Part shown: in pieces, positions 21,670-31,026 of the stretch | Numbering within the stretch: position 1 is the first letter of the stretch | Layout of the letters: the number at the start of each line of letters is the position of its first letter | Origin: Bremia lactucae | Lineage: Eukaryota; Oomycota; Peronosporomycetes; Peronosporales; Peronosporaceae | Assembly: GCF_004359215.1 (NCBI RefSeq) | Contig: NC_090619.1 | Coordinates: forward strand, 6,126,717-6,190,716 | Length of the DNA: 64,000 bases | Direction of reading: 5' to 3' | Translations under genes and position numbers: made by a program | The notes under the pieces: model-generated | The model's input: the letters and a program-made list of their open reading frames with translations, nothing else | What the model was told of the DNA's origin: nothing | The model's database searches: none

Positions 21670-22623
21670 TTAGTAATCCTCGTCGCCACCGAACATGTCC
21701 ATGCCGCCGCCCATATCAATCTCTTCTTCCTCCACCGGTACCTCATCCTTCTTCACCTCAGGAGCAGCAGCGCCACCCGCTGGGACAGGAGCAGCAAACG
21801 CAGAAGGATCGGCCAAATACGCTTTGAAAGGCTCTGCCTTTTCGAACGAAAAGTGCTCGCTCTCCACAGCAATCGCCACAAGATCCTTAAAGGCGTTTGC
21901 GATTGAGTGGGGGATAGAGGCAAGAGTAGGGATACCCAACTCAAGCGACATGGCAGCTACGTTGCGCAAACCAGCCGCAAACTTGGCGCATAGGTCGGCC
22001 TCCGTCAGGTCCAACACGGCAGGGTCGAAGATGGATCCATTGTCATACACCTGCTCGATCACTAGCCCGTACGAGAACGGCTTAATGTCAAGCTTCTGCA
22101 GCAAAGCAGCTTCGGAGTTGCCAACTTTCTCGCCCTTGCGGGTAAGCAGCACTTCGGACACGATCTCAATCTGTCCTTTTTGAATCTTCGTGGCAATTTG
22201 CAATGCCTGGAAAAATGACGTCTGGCCTGGGTCTGCCCCCGTCGGTCCGGGGGGCACGACCACATCAATTGGAGAAATTGAACCCACACGTGCGGGGGCT
22301 GGCACGCGGTTTGATTCAAGTACCTTACGAATCTCAGATAAATCGTCATTTGTGAATACAAAGCCGACATTGCCCTTAAGTAGTGGGATGAATAGCTCGA
22401 GTGGGTGGCCTGGGTTTTTCTTAACAAAATTGTTAAAAACTTTACGCATCAGCGTGTTTTTGCCCATAAGGACCTCGCCTCGACCACGGAGCACCATACG
22501 GATCTGCTGCATCTGGGCTGATCCCACATTGTCGACACCAACGAGAAAGATCTTGGTGTAGTTCTCTAGCAGCTTTTCAAGCTTATCGAAGTACTCGAGC
22601 TTACGTTCCTGAGAAAGACCCAT
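21670..22623 (-). CDS. RPLP0: 60S acidic ribosomal protein P0
   Basis: A 317-aa single-exon gene starting MGLSQERKLEYF at ATG 22623. The frame is open upstream to 22710 but has no ATG there. P0 forms the base of the ribosomal stalk on the 60S subunit and binds P1/P2 dimers and translation factors. The L10 core is fully recognisable (NYTKIFLVGVDNVGSAQMQQIR, MGKNTLMRK, GNVGFVFT, PPGPTGADPGQTSFFQAL). An Ala/Gly/Pro hinge follows at about 272-290. The acidic tail ends DMGGGMDMFGGDEDY, not the animal/fungal MGFGLFD form. The gene is head-to-head with the cytidylyltransferase gene, with 268 bases between the start codons. Confidence 0.97.
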   Translation of the reverse strand: MGLSQERKLEYFDKLEKLLENYTKIFLVGVDNVGSAQMQQIRMVLRGRGEVLMGKNTLMRKVFNNFVKKNPGHPLELFIPLLKGNVGFVFTNDDLSEIRKVLESNRVPAPARVGSISPIDVVVPPGPTGADPGQTSFFQALQIATKIQKGQIEIVSEVLLTRKGEKVGNSEAALLQKLDIKPFSYGLVIEQVYDNGSIFDPAVLDLTEADLCAKFAAGLRNVAAMSLELGIPTLASIPHSIANAFKDLVAIAVESEHFSFEKAEPFKAYLADPSAFAAPVPAGGAAAPEVKKDEVPVEEEEIDMGGGMDMFGGDEDY

Positions 22624-22891
22624 GTTGATAAAATGAAAACGCAGTCGCTTTAACCACTTCAGGAGACGTGCGCTTGAATTTAGAAATAAACAAAAATTTT
22701 GAGGCGGCAAAGGCTCCTCCCCCTTCCACTAATCCTCACCAACCATTTGAACAAAGAATCACAATAGCATCATTCGACGCCCGCGGATTGGTCGATAATT
22801 GTGATTTTGCCGGTCACTTTGACGTGTGCCACATTACAAAGGTCATGCCTTTTATTAAGTGGCGTTATCACGTCATTGCCTGCTGGAAGCA
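22624..22891. promoter_or_regulatory. Head-to-head promoter between RPLP0 and PCYT2-like genes
   Basis: A 268-base spacer serves both genes. It contains an inverted pair AATCACAAT (22757-22765) and ATTGTGATT (22798-22806), with ATTGG (22787-22791, CCAAT on the minus strand) between them. Upstream of RPLP0, the minus strand reads GTTTTCATTTTATC just before the ATG, similar to an oomycete initiator. Function is inferred from position only. Confidence 0.5.
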
Positions 22892-24301
22892 ATGTCACAA
22901 GCACTTGTGAGTCGCGCCGTGCGGTATGTGCACGAGCTCCTCCACTCGCCAGCAGCCAATGATATAATGGTGCATGTGCATCAAGCATTAGCGCGCATAG
23001 GTTTCCCAGAGCCGTATCCGGACGCTGAGCGCCTCGCCATCGCGCTGCTCACGGGCATCTTTACGTTGCTAGCTTACTTTGTGCTTTTTGGAAAGCGCCA
23101 CCGCAGACGGCGAAAGGTTCTACAAAATGAGCTGGATAAGGCGTATCGTAAGGTGCAAGAGTTACAGGATAACATGGCCTTAATGGAGGTTGAGGAGCGT
23201 GAAGCACCCCCAAAGGAACAGATTCGCATCTGGATGGACGGTGCCTTTGACATGATGCACTACGGACACATGAATGCTTTTCGGCAAGCAAGATCACTGG
23301 GTACGTACCTCGTGGTTGGTGTTAATGATGACGAATCAATTACGGCTTGTAAAGGCGCTCCCCCCGTGCTGAACAACGAGGAGCGTATTGCATCTGTCAA
23401 AGGCTGCAAGTTTGTGGATGAAGTCGAGCCTCATTGCCCTTACATTATGAACGAAGAGTATCTCCAGCGTATGATCAAGAAACATCGCATTGACTACGTT
23501 GTTCATGGCGACGACCCGTGTATCGTCGATGGCAAGGACGTGTACGAGTCGGCGCAAAAGCTTGGCAAATACCGCACAATCCCGCGAACGGAGGGTGTAT
23601 CGACCAGTGATATTCTAGGACGGATGCTTGTCATGCACAAGACGCATCACAAACACGATCATTTTGCTGCAAACGGACAATTGTCGTCGCGTATGCTCCA
23701 GGACAAGAAGGCCAAGGACCGACCATCCAAGTTTTTGACGACAAACCGCATGCTTCGCTTGTTCTCAGTGGGCAATCACGAGCCACAAAAGACGGACAAG
23801 ATTGTGTACATTGATGGCGCGTTTGACATGTTTCATGCTGGCCACGTTGATATCTTGCGTCTAGCGAAGCAGCAGGGCTCGTACCTAATTGTGGGTGTGC
23901 ATAACGACAGTGTCGTGAATGCTCGTCGTGGTCTCAATTACCCGATCATGAACCTCCACGAGCGTGTACTCAGTGTTCTTGGCTGTAAGTATGTTGATGA
24001 CGTTTTGATTGACGCACCGTGGCAAGTGACGCCAGAGATGATTGCTTCACTCAATCTCTCCGTTGTTGTGCATGGTACGCATCGCGATCAGCACCACTTG
24101 CCCGAGTTTACGCTCGAGGAACACTATGAGCACGCGCGCAAAGCTGGTATCTTGCAATTGATTCAAAGTCCGAATACGTTGGATGTCAACGACATTGTCG
24201 CGCGGATAAATGACAACCGCGAGCGCTTTGAACATAAGTTTGCAAGCAAGATGAAATCCGAGGAAGAGTATTACGCAGACCGCTACAGCAAGAGTAAGTA
24301 G
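22892..24301 (+). CDS. Ethanolamine-phosphate cytidylyltransferase with N-terminal membrane anchor
   Basis: A 469-aa single-exon gene from ATG 22892; the upstream GTG is not a start. It makes CDP-ethanolamine from CTP and phosphoethanolamine in the Kennedy pathway to phosphatidylethanolamine. Two tandem cytidylyltransferase domains are visible. The first has HYGH (123-126) and RTEGVSTSDI (232-241). The second has HAGH (315-318), but its RTxGVSTT block is reduced to LDVNDIVARI, as is common for the second domain of PCYT2/ECT. The domain order and linker fit ECT, not choline-phosphate cytidylyltransferase. A hydrophobic helix (about 47-66) followed by KRHRRRRK would anchor it to a membrane facing the cytosol, as in plant PECT1. 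The C terminus is charged. Confidence 0.94.
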   Translation: MSQALVSRAVRYVHELLHSPAANDIMVHVHQALARIGFPEPYPDAERLAIALLTGIFTLLAYFVLFGKRHRRRRKVLQNELDKAYRKVQELQDNMALMEVEEREAPPKEQIRIWMDGAFDMMHYGHMNAFRQARSLGTYLVVGVNDDESITACKGAPPVLNNEERIASVKGCKFVDEVEPHCPYIMNEEYLQRMIKKHRIDYVVHGDDPCIVDGKDVYESAQKLGKYRTIPRTEGVSTSDILGRMLVMHKTHHKHDHFAANGQLSSRMLQDKKAKDRPSKFLTTNRMLRLFSVGNHEPQKTDKIVYIDGAFDMFHAGHVDILRLAKQQGSYLIVGVHNDSVVNARRGLNYPIMNLHERVLSVLGCKYVDDVLIDAPWQVTPEMIASLNLSVVVHGTHRDQHHLPEFTLEEHYEHARKAGILQLIQSPNTLDVNDIVARINDNRERFEHKFASKMKSEEEYYADRYSKSK

Positions 24302-25285
24302 AAAGGGAACCGTATGAGTGATCACCATTTGTCGCTGCTTTGGCGACGTCTTCTGAGGCAAAATTTGTGCATTGTACAAAGTGTTAGTATCGTACAAGGC
24401 GTTGGGCTTTGAAAAAGAGCAACAAGCTGTTTATCGACATTTCTTCCCACTCTATAACATCGTCCTGCTAGAGGGTGTCTTGGACATTAATCATAGAACC
24501 ACCGGTTCCTTCTTCAAAACCATATGAATTCGGTCGTTGTAGTTGGCACATACAGCAGGTGACTTTTCATTACCCACTCGATCTTAACCAAATCTAAACC
24601 ACTTGTTTCACTAGTGTCGTAATGTGCGCACGTTGCGCCAACCATCTTGCAGTTGTCTTCTTTCTTTAGCCTTCTTCACGCTAAAGTCTTTGTCTTTGAC
24701 GAGATGAGCTGTACAGCAATCTTGTCTAACTTGACTTAGCTATCAACAACAAGGACTCTATTTGGTGAATATTCGCACGAAATAACTTTAAAGATGAGAT
24801 CCAATCTTCGCAAAAGAGCATTTTGTTGCTGTCTCGCATCAAAATCGCTATACCAGCCCTTTCGATGACTGCTGAATTTTCATATCTGGAGGCCGTACTT
24901 TATGAGATATGAAAATTCTTAGAAGAGAGCTGACGAGTTACCTAGATGTGGCGATCTGGGGGAATAAGGTCCATGGAAGGTTTCAATTAATTTTTAATCG
25001 TCACATGAAAGTAAGTACGATAAACGCTGCTCGAAAGGCAAATACTCACCGACTTCTATCATGACTAAGATTAAGCAGACTTTGCGTGTCTGTACGGCTC
25101 GTTGTTGTGCCAGCGTGATGCTATAGCTTCCACGATCGATTTGTTTCTTATTATGTCAAACGTCCACCGAGATTCCTTTTAAGATGGGAATTTGGTGCGT
25201 TCCATCTGTCTTCCAATCGCTAATATTTCTCAAATTCCGGTCAGCACTGTAGAACGATCACTCGACTTTCACCGACTTAAGACAA
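24302..25285. other. Intergenic, one short hairpin
   Basis: I see no coding frame of note between the cytidylyltransferase and the kinase. The only structure found is a perfect 13-base inverted repeat: AATTTTCATATCT at 24875-24887 and its complement at 24905-24917, with a 17-base loop. It could be a short transposon remnant or a transcript hairpin. Confidence 0.5.
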
Positions 25286-27028
25286 ATGTCGCTCAGGCGA
25301 TGTTTATATACATCGGCACTAATGCTGGTGATGCCCTCGCTCGCCAGAAGTTTAGCCACAGAGGAAATTTATTCCGTGAGCCACTGCGCCGGCACGCCCA
25401 ACATTATTAAAATGGTCGAAACCGATAATTGTGTCCCACAAGCCTGCACGCAGAACGATCTCGGCGGCTACAATCTCTTCGTGGCGGCAACGTGTAATGT
25501 CAAGGATCGATTCCAATACTCAAACGAGCGACTGCATGGATTCGACTATGTCATGATGGAAGAGTACAAGGGTGACGGGTGCGATCGCTTGGTCCAGACA
25601 ACCATCTTTCCAGCGTGGGGAACATGCGAGCGATCCTCGACACAGGCCAACACGTCCAATATTGTCAGTCTCTACCCGAATGGGACCGTAGTGATCTTGG
25701 AGTTTACAAATGAAAATTGTCGTGGCTCGCCCTCTCTGACGTTCACACGAGACAAAGAGAGTCTCACGAGCAGTAAATGTTATCAAAACCAGTACAAATT
25801 CTTTGCAGGCACCGGGTCGGGGAGAGCAGCCTCAAGCAGCTCAAAGTACTCCTACGCCAACCAGCTCCAAGGTGGCACGGATGGTTCAGAGTGGATAATC
25901 ATCACCGCCATTGTGATTGGATCGGTCGTGATCGTAGCGCTCCTTGCTTTCGCCGCTTTTAAGTTCGGGAGACGACGCTATGATGATAATTTTAATAAGG
26001 ACAAAGGTCTTGCAGCTTTGGCGACAAGTTATGCCGGTTTTCCGACGCCAGAGAGTGCTTTGAAAGCCATCACGTTAGGTTCAGATGGCACGTACTCGCA
26101 AAGAGGCTCAGAAAAAGTATGGAGTCATCGCAAATTAAGCGGCGCAAGTGGCCTTTGGGACGACGCAGTCATTATAACAGCGCGAGTCCCACGTGAAAAG
26201 GTCATTGTGCAAGATTTGATCAGTCGAGGAGGCTACGGTGAAGTCTATTCTGCTATGTTTAATGACGAGAAAGTCGCCGTGAAGATGCTATTGCCCGAAA
26301 TGCGCAAGAGCATCAGTCACTTAAACGCTTTCTTAGCAGAGGTTAAGCTCATGGCGACTCTAAATCACGAACGGATTGTTCATTTCGTGGGCGTGGCGTG
26401 GGACTCCTTACATGACCTTTGTGTACTATCGGAATTTATGGAAGGTGGGGATCTTCGAACACTACTTGAAAACTGCGAGAGACACGAGACTCCAGTAGGT
26501 TTTGATCGAAGTAAAGCCACGATCGCACTGCACGTGGCGCACGCACTCACGTACCTCCACTCGTTGTCCCCGCCGGTGCTTCACCGCGATCTCAAGTCCA
26601 AAAACATTTTATTGACGTCGCAATTGCATGCGAAACTTACCGACTTTGGGGTGTCTCGTGAGCGGTCGGACCACACCATGACAGGTGGCGTCGGGTCTTC
26701 GCGGTGGATGGCGCCTGAAGTCATGATGGGAGAACGGTACGACCATAAAGCGGACATGTTCTCATTTGGGGTCGTGCTGGCGGAATTAGACCAGCACTTG
26801 ATTCCGTACGCGAATGTCAAGGAAAACAGCGATTCGGGTCGAGTGATGCCCGACTTAGCAATCCTCCAAATGGTTGCGTCGGGTAAACTTCGTATTGAGT
26901 TTTCCTCGGCAGCTCCCGAGGCTATTAAGGAACTCGGGATGGTCTGCGTGTCTATTAACCCGAAAGAGCGACCTTGCGCTTCTGAAGCGCTGTATAAACT
27001 TCACACCATCATAGCTCAAGGACTTTAA
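25286..27028 (+). CDS. Receptor-like tyrosine-kinase-like (TKL) protein kinase
   Basis: A 580-aa single-exon type I membrane protein. A signal peptide (residues 1-24) leads to an ectodomain with eight cysteines (34, 49, 54, 70, 99, 114, 145, 165) and N-glycosylation sites. A Ser-rich stalk follows, then one transmembrane helix (203-225, WIIITAIVIGSVVIVALLAF) and an RRRY stop-transfer. The kinase domain has all key residues: Gly loop RGGYGEV (314-320), Lys333 in VAVK, Glu352, HRDLKSKN (433-440), DFG (453-455) and APE (476-478). HRDLKSKN and GSSRWMAPE place it with TKL kinases, which are expanded in oomycetes. The ligand and pathway are unknown. The ectodomain is not recognisable as a named fold. 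Confidence 0.93.
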   Translation: MSLRRCLYTSALMLVMPSLARSLATEEIYSVSHCAGTPNIIKMVETDNCVPQACTQNDLGGYNLFVAATCNVKDRFQYSNERLHGFDYVMMEEYKGDGCDRLVQTTIFPAWGTCERSSTQANTSNIVSLYPNGTVVILEFTNENCRGSPSLTFTRDKESLTSSKCYQNQYKFFAGTGSGRAASSSSKYSYANQLQGGTDGSEWIIITAIVIGSVVIVALLAFAAFKFGRRRYDDNFNKDKGLAALATSYAGFPTPESALKAITLGSDGTYSQRGSEKVWSHRKLSGASGLWDDAVIITARVPREKVIVQDLISRGGYGEVYSAMFNDEKVAVKMLLPEMRKSISHLNAFLAEVKLMATLNHERIVHFVGVAWDSLHDLCVLSEFMEGGDLRTLLENCERHETPVGFDRSKATIALHVAHALTYLHSLSPPVLHRDLKSKNILLTSQLHAKLTDFGVSRERSDHTMTGGVGSSRWMAPEVMMGERYDHKADMFSFGVVLAELDQHLIPYANVKENSDSGRVMPDLAILQMVASGKLRIEFSSAAPEAIKELGMVCVSINPKERPCASEALYKLHTIIAQGL

Positions 27029-27187
27029 ACTTACAGGCGTCTCATCCGTAAACACAATTTACATCGCGCGGTCGACTTAACTTATCTCGTTAAGTACTCA
27101 ATTTGTTCAATTTTTCGCGCACTATCCCTAAAGCTATTCGACAGGACGAAGCATGTCACATGCCCGTGAAAATGATAGTGAAACTTT

Positions 27188-27692
27188 AATGGGGTGTCCG
27201 TAACATAAATATTATATGAAGGGGCATCCCGTTACATATATATATTTCCTATAAGAGAAATAATAAATATTTTTTTCTATGAGAAAAATTAAACAAAGAA
27301 ATACAAAATTAGTTTTTATTTATTTTGACTTAAAAGTTCCGATATTACCAAATTTGGTAATATTGACGCAATAAGACATTAGTTCTATTAATTGGTTGAT
27401 TTAATTTCAACCTCGCCAATCGTTATAAGACTGCGGTTCGCAAGTAGGCGCCATGCATAGTTTGCTTTTGATATAATGTAGTCAATAGTCGATTGAAGAT
27501 CGTTACGTAGGAACTCAAACCAAAGTTAGCTCTAAGGCTTTAGAATAGGAAAAAGTAAAACTGTATTAATATGAATTTTGAATACGTAGCTACCTGTAAT
27601 CTTCATCTGCACGTCGTGTACGTGAATTAACCAAGCCACCCCACATTTACTGTAATTAGTGTAGGTGGTACCCACTGAAGCAGGGGTACCAC
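27188..27692 (+). repeat. LTR remnant, subfamily with AAATTTGGTAATATTGACGCAA block
   Basis: The stretch starts near TGGGGTGTCCGTAACA and ends near GGGGTACCAC. The AAATTTGGTAATATTGACGCAA block at about 27350-27371 recurs inverted at 34.69-34.73 kb, and the flanking sequence also matches in the inverted sense. The boundaries are approximate. No paired LTR in direct orientation is visible. Confidence 0.55.
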
Positions 27693-28245
27693 AAAAACGT
27701 TTTTACGATGGCTTACGCCATCGTCATCACCACGCACAGTTATATGTGAGGGAGACGGCACGGGAGACGGTGCTGGCGATGAGGAATTATCCTCATCGTC
27801 GAAACCGAACATGCTATAGCGAATGCTATAAGCACGTCACCCCGATTGATCCACCTCATTCGAAGGCTCATAGTCAGCTCCTGACGACGTTCAGGCAACT
27901 GTTCCGCTCTTCCCGAGTCGGCCATCTCGTCCGACTCACATTCATAGTCGACCGCTAAGGAGGGGTCACACTCACGTGGTGACTGACCACGTGCACTTGC
28001 AACAGTTGGTGTTGCGGGAGGATATGGTACTACAGCAGACGCCCTGTCTGCCGCAAGAGACAATATTGCGTCGCCCGCGGCTGCATGTACTGCAGCCGAA
28101 GGCGCCGCACTATTCGCACACCGCACTGGACTCGTTAACCATGCGATAGAACTAAAAATGATGGTTATAACCAATCAACATCGTTTCAAGTAAGCTGTCT
28201 TATAGTGAACAGTCAGAGTGATTGTCGTTTAAGGGAGAAGTGACG
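27693..28245. other. Unassigned stretch between two LTR remnants
   Basis: A 144-aa minus-strand frame (27740-28174) crosses it, Ala-rich at the N terminus and with an acidic stretch in the middle. No motif is recognisable. It is most likely a scrap of a retroelement gag or of a former gene. The two flanking LTRs belong to different subfamilies. Confidence 0.4.
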
Positions 28246-28694
28246 TAGTGGGGTGTATCGCTTCATAAAAATTAACACTTAATGGCTGTTAATTAATATA
28301 TTATCTATAAGGTAAATAACATTTGGAGAATATCAATTTACATAGTAAAATTTGGAAAGCTTATTCATTGGTAGATATAAGCCGTTACATCTACTTGCTC
28401 CGCGGTCCAGTCTACACTGGACGCACGCAAAAGAGAGACAGATAATACTTTATTACATGTTTTGTAGTAAAGTCTTATCTGTCTCTCTTTTAGTATATAC
28501 TTAAGTTGGTAGTGAATAGATAGAAACAGAATAACTTTATTATATTAAATACAGTTTAGTTCTAACCAAGTGTTTCAAAGAGAGCTGTCCTCTGCACGTA
28601 CTAGTGTACGTGAAGTGACGTGAGGCACCACTCGCACTGAAGCAGTGCAAAGTGGACTTGTACTGAAGCGGTACTAGTCGGCGGTGCCCCGTTC
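28246..28694 (+). repeat. LTR, same subfamily as the solo LTR at 45.87 kb
   Basis: It matches 45867-46299 along most of its length: GGTAGATATA...CCATTAGATCTAC-like block, CCGCGGTCCAGTC, TTTATTACATGTTTTGTA, CACGTACTAGTGTACGTGAAGTGA and the closing CCCCGTT. The start is worn (GTGGGGTGT instead of TGTAACGGG). It may be the 5' LTR of one of the plus-strand pieces to the right. Confidence 0.7.
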
Positions 28695-29479
28695 CATGGT
28701 CAGTTGAATCGTGATTCATCCGATTGATGAACAAACATAGGTAACTGTGTTTATTAAAGGTCTTGTAGACGGTCCTGTCAAGACCCACCTGTTCCGACTT
28801 GAATTAAACGCTCGACCAAGCGATTTCTAAATCGGAACAGTTGGAATTCAGTCTTAAACAGGCTTACGTCCACTTTGGAGCTTATCGTCCTGCGAGACGA
28901 CAAGAAGACGGGGGTCCTGAACCCATGGACCTCTCGTATGTAGAGAGCGAGAAACCTCGCTTATCAAATCACTAACTCTTACAAGAATGTGATTCTTTTT
29001 TAAAAACGGACCTTAATGAAGTTTCCCACGGCCAGTGCCTAAAAACACTGAGCGAAAATATCGACTTCCCGCTGGGAACAGCGAAGGACACGGATCCGAC
29101 GCTGTTGCAAAATCGCAACGGCGAGGCGGATCCTTAAAAAACGGTTGGGGTGAGTTGGTGCGGAGCGTCCTCCAACACAAACACTGCAACTGCTCCAGGT
29201 CATATGGTTAACCTCATCACCTTTATAGATAAATGTGTAATGAATTGCCACCAAGTCCCTAGTCGATTGTGGGGCGTCGAATAATTTTATTCGTCGCCAC
29301 TCGCTAGAAGATCGCAGGCTCAAGCTCGTTATCTATTTTTGAATTAGCTAGGGTAAGGTTATAGATTAATTAATTAATCAAACAATAAGCAGTTCAGCCT
29401 TGGGTCGTAGCAGAAACCGTAGCGAATGGACTGTCCGGGGTGAGCGAGATATCCCTTTAACGAGGATGACAGTCGCCTA
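28695..29479. other. Retroelement-derived stretch without recognisable domain
   Basis: This follows the LTR at 28.69 kb and precedes a protease fragment, so it occupies the place of the primer-binding site and gag. The frames are short; one of 94 aa lies on the minus strand. I see no zinc knuckle or gag motif. Confidence 0.4.
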
Positions 29480-29702
29480 GCAACAGGCGCATCTGTAACA
29501 GTAAAGAGACGTGTAGTTGGTATCCAATACACGTTGAAGGGTCAACAGCATGATGATGATTTTATTGAACTTAATTTGGTAGACAAATTTGATTTCATTC
29601 TTGGATCACCATGGCTCAGGAAGTACGAGCTAGGTATAAATTGGCAGCAACAAGCCGTGACGATGCCTATCTCTATCTCTCGTTCAACAGAGGTCATCTG
29701 AT
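29480..29702 (+). pseudogene. Ty3/gypsy protease C-terminal fragment
   Basis: The plus strand reads VTVKRRVVGIQYTLKG, then FIELNLVDKFDFILGSPWLRKYELGINW, equivalent to the late-protease landmark DLILGMPWL in the other elements here. It ends at a stop near 29700. The catalytic part upstream is gone. Confidence 0.65.
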
Positions 29703-29799
29703 GAGCGTCTTGGAGCGTCTACAAGCGTGTAGATGTCCTACGAGTGAGCTCGATGGCCTCACTTATGGTTTGGTCGTTTGCACGATGCACAGGACCTCA

Positions 29800-30957
29800 G
29801 TGTAAATCCATCACATTGTGGAGTTAGATACCGACGGCCACAGGCAGCGTCGAAGTTCGATCACTCGAATAAGTGAAGTGGTACGAAATAAGGATGCTTG
29901 CTTGAAAGCAATATCCAAGAAAATTTGAAACACCTGATAGAACAGTAAACCATTGCCTGTTTGTGTATCGATCTGTTGAGGATCGATACAAATAACGACA
30001 ACCCTTTAAAGGATTGTTGAAATTGATTTCTAAGGTAATCCATCAACCCTTTAAAAGTCTTATCTTCTTTTTAAGCTCTTTAATGTCGGCGAGTAATGTT
30101 AACGACGCAACACATATTGTTGCAATAGTGGCCTTATGCTCACTGTTGATTTGCGCCACCAGCTGAAAATCAGGCCGGCGCAAAAGGGCATTAGCGACGA
30201 CGTTAAGTCGACAGATGGCCGGAGAGCTTCATGGGGAGGTTGCTCCCTCACATGGTCCGCTGCTAAGCAGTCGGCAGAGAATTTGTCGATCGCTATTACT
30301 TGTTCAGGAGCAATGGCAATTCTTCATGACATACTATTTCGAATCTTGAATCAAATCGATTTCGTGTCAAGTGCCTTTATACTTAAGGAACTCGCACGGT
30401 ACGGACTAAGGGAATACATCCTTGAATTCGATCAAATCTTTATATGAAGGATTTGTCGTCAAAAAAACCAAGATTAGGACGTAAAACGATCAATCCGAGT
30501 CTTCTCATCGAGTACACTTTCATCGATGAGCTGCTGGGAGCCCGTTTGTTCTCAGTAAACACTATGATACCGACCTCAGTTGCCGAGTGGTTTAGCACTG
30601 GAACTGGGACCGGGAGGTACGTGGATCGATACCCGCGGAGGGCGGTACGATGACACATCGCCGGAGATAGGCTAAAAAGCAGACGAGCAACCATCCAATG
30701 GATGGCCGCCCTGCCAACCCGCACCGAAGGTGTGTGATAGTTGGGTGGGAGGAGGCCCTGTAGCCGAAATTCCCCATAGTGTAATGAGGGGTGCGGGGTT
30801 TCAATAAGAGAACTTCGTCAAAATTGAATCTCTCAGTAAACACTATTGCCGACCTAATATCGGCCATGGAGTTGTAACCTGTGACAAGTACGAAGATCTG
30901 CTTGGCTTTGCCACTACGCAGATCACGCAAAAACCGTTTCGGTTCAGGCGTTGGCAA
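29800..30957 (-). pseudogene. Deletion derivative of a Ty3/gypsy pol, interrupted by a SINE
   Basis: On the minus strand, 30850-30957 reads PTPEPKRFLRDLRSGKAKQIFVLV...DIRSAIVFTE, the protease-RT linker of oomycete gypsy elements. After the SINE at 30566-30831 it resumes with SSSMDESVLDEKTRID in a shifted frame (about 30470-30530), then EFKDVF near 30430 and a worn REQVIAIDKF block near 30290. It then jumps directly to NVVANALLRRPDFQL near 30170, the end of RNase H, so the RT core is deleted. Orientation is opposite to the flanking pieces. Confidence 0.7.
30551..30846 (+). mobile_element. tRNA-derived SINE with target-site duplication
   Basis: The 15-base string CTCAGTAAACACTAT occurs at 30551-30565 and again at 30832-30846, flanking about 266 bases. 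The insert begins with a tRNA-like head: A-box-like TTGCCGAGTGGTTTAGCAC at about 30579-30597, and B-box-like GGATCGATACCC at about 30624-30636. This resembles a Leu/Ser-type tRNA. Its body has no coding frame of note. It interrupts a minus-strand gypsy linker whose frame resumes on the other side. The duplication may extend some bases further with mismatches. Oomycete genomes are known to carry tRNA-derived SINEs. Confidence 0.75.
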
Positions 30958-31026
30958 TTGATTTATTACCGAAGTAACTTCGGCAGCGCTATCAGATCAA
31001 GTGTATAAGCGCCAACACTTGATCCA

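Noticed and set aside
21695..22561. Plus-strand frames of 162 and 123 aa
   Set aside because: Shadows of the ribosomal protein P0 gene.
27188..28694. A miniature LTR element formed by the two neighbouring LTRs
   Set aside because: The two LTRs are both in plus orientation, but they belong to different subfamilies along most of their length, so they are not the two ends of one element.
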